The notes beneath the pieces were generated by a model. It saw only the letters and a program-made list of their open reading frames with translations, did not search any database and was not told the DNA's origin. Shown in pieces: positions 36,021 through 45,910 of a stretch of DNA of 64,000 nucleotides. This DNA comes from Crotophaga sulcirostris. Taxonomy: Eukaryota > Chordata > Aves > Cuculiformes > Crotophagidae. The position numbers and the translations under genes are program-made. The DNA lies in NCBI GenBank assembly GCA_013397455.1, contig VYZB01000121.1, forward strand, positions 1,478,219 through 1,542,218, in the 5' to 3' direction. Numbering within the stretch: position 1 is the first letter of the stretch; every line of letters starts with the position of its first letter.

Positions 36021-36190
36021 CCTGGAGTTTACTGTTCCCTAAAATGATGCTTGGGAAAGCACAAGCTGGTTTTGGCTTGCGCCAGGGAGCCTTCTAACAT
36101 CAAAGCAGAGTGAGCAGGCACAGGAGAGAATTCACACTGTCTCTATATCAGCACACAGACCCATCTTTTTTGCCTTTGGGGTTCTTACAA
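36021..36190 (+). repeat. Copy B of an unassigned dispersed repeat
   Basis: Partner of 32001-32169 in the same orientation, about 4.0 kb away. Similarity begins at CCTGGAGTTT and is still visible at GGTTCTTACA (36180-36189). Copy B then continues into 'agcttgcaagatcc', and the words 'cttgcaagat' reappear at the far edge of the CR1 inserted next to copy A (about 32997-33006). The two could be members of a repeat family, or remnants of paired terminal repeats. Neither is proven. Confidence 0.75.
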
Positions 36191-37815
36191 GCTTGCAAGA
36201 TCCAGGTACAGGGCTGACTCCAGGCTGGATCCTGCTGAAATCAAGACCTTTTGAAAAAGGCAGGACCTGCTATTTTACTCCTCTCTTGCAAGGAGTTGTA
36301 GTGCTGTTTGGATCTCATTCTGAATGATTATCTTGTTAGAAAGCAAAGTCATTTGTGCCTGCTGAAATGCAAGTACATAATGGAAGAGAATAAACTCTTT
36401 TCTAGTGGTGAAGCAGATTGACTTATTTCTACTTATTGTACTTAAATTCCAGAAGGAGTGACATAGTTTATGGTAGGAATGGTTTCCCAAATAAGACTGA
36501 TTAAATAGGCTTCAATTCTATTCCTTTAGCAGGTCTGTAACTTTAAATTTGTAGATTATTTCATTAACACCAGTGGGACTGTTCACATTTCTAATGTTAC
36601 GAAGATATAAGGCATACCTTCAGTATATGCTTAAACTCTACCTTCTCTCCATTTTTGAGAGTTTTCAGTCGTACTTTGATAACAGGTGTATCATTGCATT
36701 AATGCTTCCTGAGATGGTATATCTACATAGTCACTGTCATTCAAAAAAGAATAAACTATCCTCCTGCTGTTAATTTTTATTTCATATTCTGGATAGATTA
36801 GCCTTCAGCTGAAAATGTGATCTGGAAGGCATGAGCAAAACCTACTAAACTTTAGACAAACTATACAGTGTAGAAATAGGAGGCATCTGTAAATATTTCT
36901 AGAGGAGAATGACACGATATGTGAGAGAATTTATATGCAATGACATCCTGAGTGGATCTAACAGGAATAACCACTTTCACAAGAGTCGTGCTATTGCCAT
37001 GAACTGGTTCTTAAGCACTTATAATTAATAGCAATTTATAATCGTTGTAGTTACTGGTGCTGATTTCATGCAACTGTAAGTTGTGAAAAGCACTGGCACT
37101 CCTTTTCCATCCAAAACCACTAGTTTAAGAAGCATGGTTTAAAAAAACATGGTTTAAAAAGCATGGATTTTTACTCCTCATTTTGTGCCTTGGAATCTTC
37201 TTGCAAACAATATGTAGTCTATGTATTTCTTTTCCTCATCTTCAGGACTGCTTAGCAGTTTGGGATGTTAAAAATATCTCTGGGCACATTTTTAGCCTGG
37301 TTTCCTGAGGAAACAAGGCTTAGGCAGTTCTGCTGTCTGTGTGTCTGTGTCTTTCTTGCTAGTACCCTGGAGTCCCTTGGACAGATTCAACAAAACTTGA
37401 CAAAGACAACCAGCCTGCAGAAAATGTTGCCCAGGGGCCTCATTCAGGCTCCAGAGCTGTTTGTTTGATCCATTAAGGTTGAGTTGTTCTGTTTAGGCTC
37501 ACCCAGCAGCCAAGAAACAGCCACCAGCCAGGCAGCCAGCTCATGGAGAAGTGCCGGGCAGTAGGCACGGCTGCGATTTTCACCAAGGCGCAGTGCGTGC
37601 TCTTTCTTGCCAGGCTGCCAGACCACAAAAAGACCTGACAGGTTGAGGGCAGACTCATGCAGGAGTAAGGATATGGCTGCACAGGACTGCAGGGCACTGG
37701 TATTCAACCGTTCTATAAAATTAATATTAAAAAAAAAATCATCAACAACAAAACATCTGTAATTTTTTTTGTCTGTTGTCACAGAACTACTTAAATGACG
37801 AAACAAAACACAGAG
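36191..37815. other. Intergenic, with a GC-rich block
   Basis: Mostly AT-rich. Around 37123-37167 a roughly 15-base unit containing GCATGGTTTAAAA is repeated about three times, imperfectly. Bases 37480-37700 are clearly GC-rich with several CpGs, and a 120-codon minus-strand frame (37444-37806) crosses them. See the findings. Confidence 0.5.
37123..37167. repeat. Short tandem repeat, about 3 units
   Basis: Unit approximately AGCATGGTTTAAAAA, seen as agcatggtttaaaa, acatggtttaaaaa, then gcatgga. Imperfect, probably a slippage product. Confidence 0.7.
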
Positions 37816-38100
37816 TTCACAGTATCACAGTATTACACATTTGGAAAGGACCTTTGAGATGGCCGAGTCCAACCTTTAACTCAACACTAACCCCAACCCA
37901 CCATCTAAACCATGGCACTGAGTGCCTCATCCAGTCTCCTCTTAAACCCATCCAGGGTCAGTGACTCCACCACCTCCCCGGGCAGCGCATTCCAATGGCC
38001 AATCACCCTTTCAGGGAAGAATTTCTTCCTAATATCAAGCCTAAACCTCCCCTGACGAAGCTTGAGTCCATGTCCTCTTGTTCTGTCACTGGTCACCTGA
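37816..38100 (-). mobile_element. CR1 LINE 3' end, young subfamily
   Basis: It opens with TTCACAGTATCACAGTATTA (reversed ACTGTGAT octamers), then the 3' UTR and the reversed RT C-terminus. The minus-strand frame 37905-38162 includes [20 protein letters not shown] and [12 protein letters not shown]. Homology stops at GGTCACCTGA, so the copy is 5'-truncated at the same nucleotide as the plus-strand copy that starts at 18175. It is very similar to the copy at 42566. Confidence 0.95.
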
Positions 38101-41100
38101 AACATCAACATCCACTTGCTGACGTTCAAATAACAATTCTCAAAACCATGTGCACAATACATGTGTTAGGAGGCAAACAATACCCAACGGCTACAGGGGC
38201 AGATGCGCACATTCAAAACTCGTGTGAGCATGTTTATGTGTGTAGATATACATGCATGCTTGCATATGAATGCACAAATCCTGGAACTTTCTTAATCTGA
38301 TGTACACAGTCAATTCAAAGAACCTCACATTCCGCACTCTTGTTATTTCCAGTGCATTTTGGCAGCAGGATGCTCATTTGTTAATTCACTCTTAGATGGT
38401 GAAGCAAAGTATTTGAGCACTAAGATTAAGGTCAATTCTACCAATTTTACTGTGAAGCTTACTGATTTGATTTGTATAAATAAGATTTTTGGATTAACTA
38501 TGTTGTTTATCACTAGTAGGGCTCATATTACATAATTACAATGTGAGATGCAAAGAAGCTTTGCAAAGGTGATGGTTTCACAGAAACATTATTGTTGTTC
38601 TAGTAAGCATGTTTGCTTCAGAAAAAAAGTCAAACTATTTCACAAATTTCTTTCATTGCCAAAAATCTATCTTAAAATGTGTTAACCATTTGCCTTTACT
38701 CTTTACCACGAACTGCTGTCTGACTTTGGTTAGGAACTAAGTGATTGGAGCCAAATGTTTAAGGCAAAAATTTAATATTTTTTTTTCATTTCATGAAAAG
38801 TCCGCATTAAAAAGTAAGAAAAAATTGAAAGGGAAGGGAAAAAATAAATTCAGAGGGCACAGCAGAGTGGACAGCAAATGTCCCATAAGTAACGCCAGCA
38901 GGCAGGAAATAACATATATTAAATTCAAAGCAGCCATTCGTGTCTTCAGCCTCTCCAAGAATGCTAGTACAAATCCAGCTGGCACCACAGGTAGGTTCTC
39001 CAGCCACATCTGCCTGACGCATTTGGCTATGTCTGATACTTTTTTTTTTTTTCTTAAAGAAAGGTCTAAATGCTAAGAAAAGTATAATTCATTTAGTTCA
39101 GGATTTCAAGGAACAGATAATCCACTACATGGCAACATTTCTCCTCATCAGCTTTTTCCTACTGTTGTAACACTGAGCAGGAACAACTGAACAGCTTTCC
39201 ATCGTGTGCTTGCACTGTGTTTTTCCTTATCCAGCAAGATGCCCAGTTATTAGCTGAAGAAATGCTAACTTCTTGATGTTGCACCTAGAAAGCCCTGAAG
39301 CAAAGGTAGTAGTACACCAACAACCAAATATTGTTCATTCTGACTGTTCTCAGGTTAGAACTGAGTTGGTCCAAGATGTTTTTATAAGATACTAGAAATC
39401 CTTTTAGACCACAAATCATTTGGCCAGAGCCCTGTTCCTTTTAATTCTGTTGACTTATTTGGATAATTCTGGCTAGAAATGGGCTGCAGCTGCAAAATGC
39501 AAATCTAAATTTTGAAACACCTCTACCTCTGAATTGGGTTTTTGTTACAAACTGTCTTTCTTTGTACCAACAGGACAACATGGGATTATGGAATTGAAAT
39601 ATTTTGTATTTTTGATTATATGTTTTTCAGCTCATGAAGGTACAAGCTATTTTTCTGCTTGAAAAAAACATCTTTTGTATTATCTCCCTTCATGCATTCA
39701 CTGTGGAAAACTGGATATAAATTCCTGGTTCAGTCTGAGTTACAAGTGTCTATACGAAACCTCAAAATGACAATATTCTATTGTACAAAAAAAAGGAACA
39801 CTAGAAATAAAATGCACTATTCAATCTATTTCTTTATGTCTGCAGAACATCGGGAAAACAACCAGCTCTCAATAAAACAGAAGAAATAAACCCAAGAGAG
39901 TACAACTGAAATAATCCCAAAGAATTAAGCCAAGTAACTACAGCTTTTTAGATATATTGACCATAAAGAAGTGTTTTCCTTGAGGGAACTTGAGGTTAAC
40001 CATATGGCATACTGACCTAATCTTCAAAAGTACAAGAAGGAGAGGCTTTTGATGAAGCATGGCATTGCTATCTACATCTGTGACACAGAGAACAAATTAT
40101 GTAACGCTGTAGATAAATTGGTAATCTTTATGAATAATTGTAGTTATGCAAGTTAATATTACTGCAAAGATACAAGTATAAAGTTTTAGGATATAAACTG
40201 AGCAGTGATGGAGCCAGGAAATTAGGTCCCCTATGTAGAACAGTGACTCATTGCAGTATGAATCATTTATGTCTAAAAGCAGAACGGGTCCTATTGTGTT
40301 CTACATTGTGTCAGTATTTCCATGGTAAATCATTGTTTTCAGGGCTTCTATCCATGGAAATTTATTTCTTTTATTAAAGTTGTTACACAAAACAGCCGGC
40401 CAACAGCACAAATATTGATTACTGTAAATAATAGGTGTTTTCCCATGCAATAGCAACCTGGAACATTTTGATAGATGTTCAAGATAAATTCAGTTTTAAA
40501 ATGAATACTTGAAATATATCTAGATTTTGTGAACTTGAGAAGAAAAAATTTGTTTATTTGAATAAATCTCATTATTTAGCTTTTATATTTTGTTCATTCT
40601 TTACACTGTCTTTCTTCCAATCCTTTCTACTTGGTATCACAGACATGTTTGCTTCAGAATTTGTTTAGCTTCAGGTGTAAACTCGGTGGACTTCGGAGGG
40701 TCTGATTATTTAATCAAAACCAGCAGACATTTAGCTCCCTGTGTGTTCCTTGTAATAGGATTTATACTTATAGCTGATTTCCTAAACACTTCATAACAGG
40801 TATAGTGAAAATCTGGGTTACAAATGTTTTTAGTTCACAGGTTTAAATCAAACCACCACAATCAGAGCAAAATTCTTCTCATTAATTACAGTACATGAAT
40901 AGCTCTAGATTTGCCAGACAACTTGAACCCAGGTTTTATTGGTTTCAGATTGGTAGGTGACTGGAATAACTAGAAATTCTGGTTTGACAAACTCCTACTC
41001 TGCAGCAAAATTATAAAAGTGGAAGTGGACAGGGTTTTTCTGTCCAGTTTCAGAAATGCATAAACTGGACATTTCTATGCAAGCCAGTTACCCATGTAAT

Positions 41101-42565
41101 AAACACTAATAATACTTCTGTAAAATCTGGAGATTTTCCACGAGGAAAATGATTTTTTTTTTCTTAACTCCTCCAGATTTCAGTGTTTTACACTCTGGTA
41201 TGCATGTATTTCACTATCAGGCACCTACACTGGATAAGAAGGGGCTGCCTGACACAGTAGGGTGAAGGTGGGGTGAGTTTTGTAAATGTTGAAAACATTG
41301 GTAGTGACATTATTATGCATCCTGAGTCCTGTGAAACTTCTTTATTATGGTCTATCCTGTGAATATTTTAAATGGTCTAATTCAATGAGGTTTTGTCTCT
41401 GCGGTTCTACATTGATTCTTTTACCTTTTGGGACAACATAAAACCACTCGGTCAAGTTTTTGCCAAGATAAATTTTTATGTAAAATATGGATTTTAGACA
41501 ATTTTGCTTTCTCAGATATGCTGTTTTATTCTTACACAGTCTGCTTGTTGTAGCCTTCACCTGTCCCAAAACTTTAAAAGCAGTAGCAGTATTTATTTGC
41601 CGAAAGGAAGAATTACATTTTCTCCTGTGACTATTTCTATTGTTAAGCTAAATAAAATTATCAACTCACAATTATGACAATAACTCTTGAAATTAATAAT
41701 ACCACTCAAATTATCATTAAAATGTGTTTGGGACAGCAAATCTAAACTCCAATATGGATTAAATGCAACATTTAAGAAATATGATGCAGCTTAATAAGGA
41801 CTGAGGACAAAATTTAATAATACTAATAATTATGACAACAACAACAACAATCAAAGTAGTGTTCTACCACTTCCTGTACAATACATGAAAGTCAACTCCA
41901 GAGTTACAATGAAAGTACAGAAATCTAAGAACAGTTAGCAGGGTTTAATTTTGCAGTCCTCAGATAAAATCCACATGGAAAAGAGAAAACGAACTTGCTT
42001 GAGACCAGATGTTTCAGTGTTTCTAAGTAATTTAAAAAAGACTGAAAAAATCCAAGAATCCAATCTGTAATCTCACATTTTTGCTCTAGCTCTAATGTCA
42101 TCTTGGAGCTCTGAGAATGGGGAATATTATTCTTATCTTATTATTATCTGATATCTCAGCATGAAATGATGTGCCTTTTTTTTTTCTTTTTAACATGGTC
42201 ACTTATAGTTGAGGTCTGCCTAAATCCTCTTTATGTGAGCTAACATACCTTGATTTACTTTTTGGGTTCTTCTCATTCCTTCTTTCAAGAAGTCTTACAA
42301 ACTCTTCCACTGAGATCAATACTAAAACACCCACTGTCTTCAATATTGAGCTTTGTTTTAAAAAAAAACAAAACCAAAAACTTTAAATTTTGGTAAATTG
42401 GAAGAACAACTCAGAATGACTACATAATTTTGCCTTTGTCATCAACTGTTACCTGTGCAGTCATTTCTATCACTTCTGTCATGACAGCTCTTTCTATTGT
42501 AGAGATGTGCTAAATCCCATGGAAAATGACGAGCTTTAAAGATCTGTGGTACAGATTCTTTCATG
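38101..42565. other. Intergenic, nothing recognised
   Basis: AT-rich DNA. It holds a T13 run at 39040-39052, an (ACA)5 run at about 41835-41850 and a hairpin with perfect 10-bp arms at 41041-41071 (11-nt loop). The lysine-rich plus-strand frame 38741-39076 (111 codons) has overlapping minus-strand frames and no domain, so it is treated as chance. Confidence 0.55.
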
Positions 42566-42886
42566 TATCACAGTATCACAGCATTCCAAGGTTGCAAAGG
42601 ACCTCTGAGATCATCAAGTCCAACCTATAACCCAACACTAACACCAACCCAGCATCTAAACCATGGCACTCAGTGCCTCATCCAATCTCCTCTTAAACAC
42701 CTCCAGGGTCCGCGACTCCACCACCTCCCTGGGCAGCGCATTCCAATGGCCAATCACCCTTTCAGGGAAGAATTTCTTCCTAATATCAAGCCTAAACCTC
42801 CCCTGACAAAGCTTGAGTCCATGACCTCTTGTTCTGTCACTGGTCACCTGAGAGAAGAGACCAACCCCTGCCTGACTACAACCTCC
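42566..42886 (-). mobile_element. CR1 LINE 3' end, young subfamily
   Basis: It starts with TATCACAGTATCACAGCATT. The minus-strand frame 42656-42847 reads the RT tail ([20 protein letters not shown], then [11 protein letters not shown]). Unlike the copy at 37816 it continues past GGTCACCTG into 'agagaagagaccaacccc' and 'tgactacaacctcc', showing that the truncation shared by 18175 and 37816 is not simply the end of the family consensus. It ends near 42886. Confidence 0.95.
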
Positions 42887-43218
42887 AATGCAGGGTGCAG
42901 AGACTCTCTTCCTGGTTTGTCACCTTCAGTGCTCATTGGGAAATGATCACAGCTACAGCTTCTTTCAGCTATGAATCATATCCAATATGTATGACCAGAT
43001 ATTTTCCTTGTACATCCACACTTGTGTAAAGAATAGGATGAGCATTCCATAATGGCAAATTAGGAATTATATATTTATGGTACTCAATACATAAAAATGA
43101 TCTGGTGATCTATTTGGTAAATGAATACATTACCGAGTGGCATTTTGAGTGAAGGATGGGAAAGACTACTAACTTCAGTTTACTCTGATTATTTTATGGT
43201 ACACATGTAACTTCCACA
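42887..43218. other. Intergenic spacer between two CR1 copies
   Basis: About 330 bases of single-copy-looking, AT-rich sequence. The two flanking CR1 copies are in opposite orientation and belong to different lineages. Nothing was recognised here. Confidence 0.55.
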
Positions 43219-43889
43219 GGTGCTGGTGGATGAGAAGCTCAACTTGAGCCAGTGATGTGTGCTCACAGCCCAGAAAACCAGCACATCATGGGCTGCGTCA
43301 AAGGAAGTGGGACCAGCAGGGTGAGCGAAGGGATTCTACCTCTCTGCTCTGCTGTGATGAGACCCCACCTGGAGCCCTGCGTTCAGTTCTGGAGTCCTCA
43401 GCACAGGAAGGACATGGTGGGAGTCCAGAGGAGGCCACAGAGATGATCTGAGGGCTGGAGCCCCTCTGCTATGAGGACAGGCTGAGAGTGCTGGGGTTGT
43501 TCAGCCTGGAGAAGAGAGTGGAGACCTCAGAGCAGCCTCCAGTGCTGAAAGGGGCTCCAGGAAAGCTGGGGAGGGGATCTTGATCAGGGAGTGCAGGGGT
43601 AGGACAAAGAGGAATGATATTAAGCTGAAAGAGGGGACATTCAAATTATATATTAGGAAGAAATGTTTTGTTGTGAGGGTGGGGAGGCCCTGGCCCAGGT
43701 TGCCAGTGGTGGATGCCCCATCCCTGGAGATGTTCAAGGCCAGGTTGGATGGAGCTTGGAGCCCCCTGATCCAGTGGGAGGTGTCCCTGCCCATGGTAGG
43801 GGGGTGAAACTGGTGAGTTTTGAGGTCCTTTCCAAGCCGAATTCCACTTAATTAACCCAAAACATCCTGTTACTCTGTGGTTCTATGAA
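43219..43889 (+). mobile_element. CR1 LINE 3' end, 0.67 kb, ATTCTATG-tailed lineage, plus strand
   Basis: A decayed RT C-terminal region. Landmarks are a 'VLVDEKLNLSQ'-like start, 'MRPHLEPCVQFWSPQHRKDM' and 'VQRRP' (43350-43440), a block like 'LFSLEKR' near 43500, 'LKEGTFKLYIRKKCF' at about 43630-43675, and 'PSLEMFKARLDGAWSP' at about 43720-43770. The 3' UTR ends in CTGTGGTTCTATGAAT. Multiple frameshifts make it non-coding. Its tail and diverged protein distinguish it from the ACTGTGAT-tailed copies. Confidence 0.92.
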
Positions 43890-45774
43890 TTTACAGGTAT
43901 TCACAGGGAGGTTAGATGGCCTCAATTCAGAACCACTACTAGTAAAACATTTTTCTGGAAATCACTGGTGTGATTTTGATCACCCAGATAATTAAGACCA
44001 AGAATTGCAAAGGACTTTGATTCAGATATTCAAAATCACCTGCATCACCCACAAACTGGCAGACAATCATGAAAGCTGTACACCCAGCTCATGTGGGTGC
44101 AATTAGTAGCTGAGGTGCAAACAGTTTGTGGTGCAAATATGTACTCTGTTATTCTTCCATGTAAGACTGAATGCATATTTTAAGAAACTCTCTCTTCCTT
44201 GAAAGATAATTCCATTATCTCTGGAGCAGACACGCATGATAGCAGGACAGTATGAAATTTACTATAATTTATTTGTTTGAAGTTGTGGATTTTTCCAAAC
44301 CTTCCTTTTTCACTGTACTTTTCTGAAATTTAGTATAAATTAAAAATCTTCAATAATAAGAAAAAAAGGAAGTTATAGAAATAAAAAAAATACCAGCCCA
44401 TTACCAATGAATAATTGATTTTAAGATGTCAAGAAAAGTATTATTTTACTGCTACAAGGTATTCAAAACCAAAATTAAGAAAGAAGATGAAGAGTTTTTA
44501 CTAAAATATCATTTCTCTGCAAGAAGCTAACCTTGAACTCCTATTGCCATTTCTTACTTTCTTGTGAGAAATCTTGTCTTTCTAGATTTTTTGCCTTTAT
44601 TTTCCTATTCTGTCCTATATGGAACAGGGTGAGTTCAAGTTTTAACATGAAAGTACTCAGGGGAGAAGATGGGAGAAATAATCATCCTTCCACATCTTAG
44701 ATTACTGACACTGGTGCACCAGCCTACAAAAAAACACGCAGGAGAAACAGATGGGAGTAAAGATCACGATCTCGTTTTCGTCCCCATATGAGTCAGAGGA
44801 GCAATTCCTTGCGTGGGTGATAAGTACTTCATTTGAAAGGATGTGACATTTCCATCTTGCCCTTGCAGCCCGGGAGAAAAGAGATGTACATATGTCACAA
44901 ACCTTCTGACTCCAAGCAAGAAGGCCAGGATGAATTGGAACAGTTAAGAGTCTTCTTAGGTTTTCTGTGGCATACTCCCTGTGGATACTATTAGTGTTTG
45001 CACCTGCTATAGTCTTTACTTTTCCAAATGGAGACAATTTTCCCTGAAGCATGAGTCACTCTCCTGTGGATACGTTATCTCTGGCAAGGATCATCTGAGC
45101 GCATCTGCAGGAAGAGGATGCTCTGTAACCTTTTAGCAAAGGTCTCACAAGAGACACTGGGAGCTCCCTCCAACACTTCACTGTCTCATCCCGTTATTTC
45201 ATTCTTGAAGGTGCCAAGTGGAACTTTTGCTAATGCCTACGGATAATTTAGCTATAACACTTTGCACAGTGCAGACCATGGCAAGGGAAGTATAAGCTCT
45301 CAGTATAAATGTAATGTAGTGGGATTTCTTTGGAACCACTGTTTATTTTGGAAGCTGGTTGCCACTAACACAAAATACTTTCCTACCCTCAAAGGTATGT
45401 ATGATTCTTGCCATCCCTAGGTGTTGCATTCAGCCCTCTGCCTGGAGTTTGCAGGTGACTCCTCAGTCAAAATTAGAAGTGTTTTATACTGTATTCATAA
45501 AGACCTGAGTTTTCTTAAGTGAAGATTAACAAGGTTACTATGGATGCCAAAGAGTGGCAGCTGCCTGCTCAGGTGGAAACAACAAATTCAAGAACAGGAG
45601 CTCCTGTGATGCAGCTTCCTGTGCATAAAAGGATGTAGGTGAGAAAGGATTTATAATGTCAGCCTAACAGGGTCTTGAGTCAGGTGAGATAAATGAAAGA
45701 ATAAGTACCTAGTGCTTGTATGCCTTAAGGTGAGGACTGTTATATAAATGTTTATATATTAAATTATTCAGTAA
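43890..45774. other. Intergenic, nothing recognised
   Basis: Mixed composition. A 116-codon minus-strand frame (44702-45052) has two adjacent cysteine-containing hydrophobic patches near its end but no recognisable domain and no supporting splice or promoter signal. I leave it uncalled. Confidence 0.5.
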
Positions 45775-45910
45775 GTATCTCCACCCTTGGATATACCTAA
45801 AGCCTGACTGGACACAGCCCTGAGCAACCTGCTCCAGCTGCCCCATCCAAAGGTTTGGATTAGTTGATTTCCACAGGTTCCTTCTAGTCTTGACCACTCC
45901 GATTCTGTGT
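45775..45910 (+). mobile_element. Short old CR1 3' end, plus strand
   Basis: The 3' UTR text reads 'tctccacccttggatatacc', then 'aaagcctgactggacacagcc', 'gagcaacctgctc', 'ggattagttgatttcca', and ends in CCGATTCTGTGT. Only the last 135 bases of the element remain. The overlapping minus-strand frame 45709-45897 is its antisense. Confidence 0.88.

Noticed and set aside
45505..45660. Short plus-strand frame with MDAKEWQLPAQVETTNSRTG followed by a donor-like GTGAGA
   Set aside because: Only about 40 codons, and the frame reaches a stop just before the donor, so it does not make a coherent exon.
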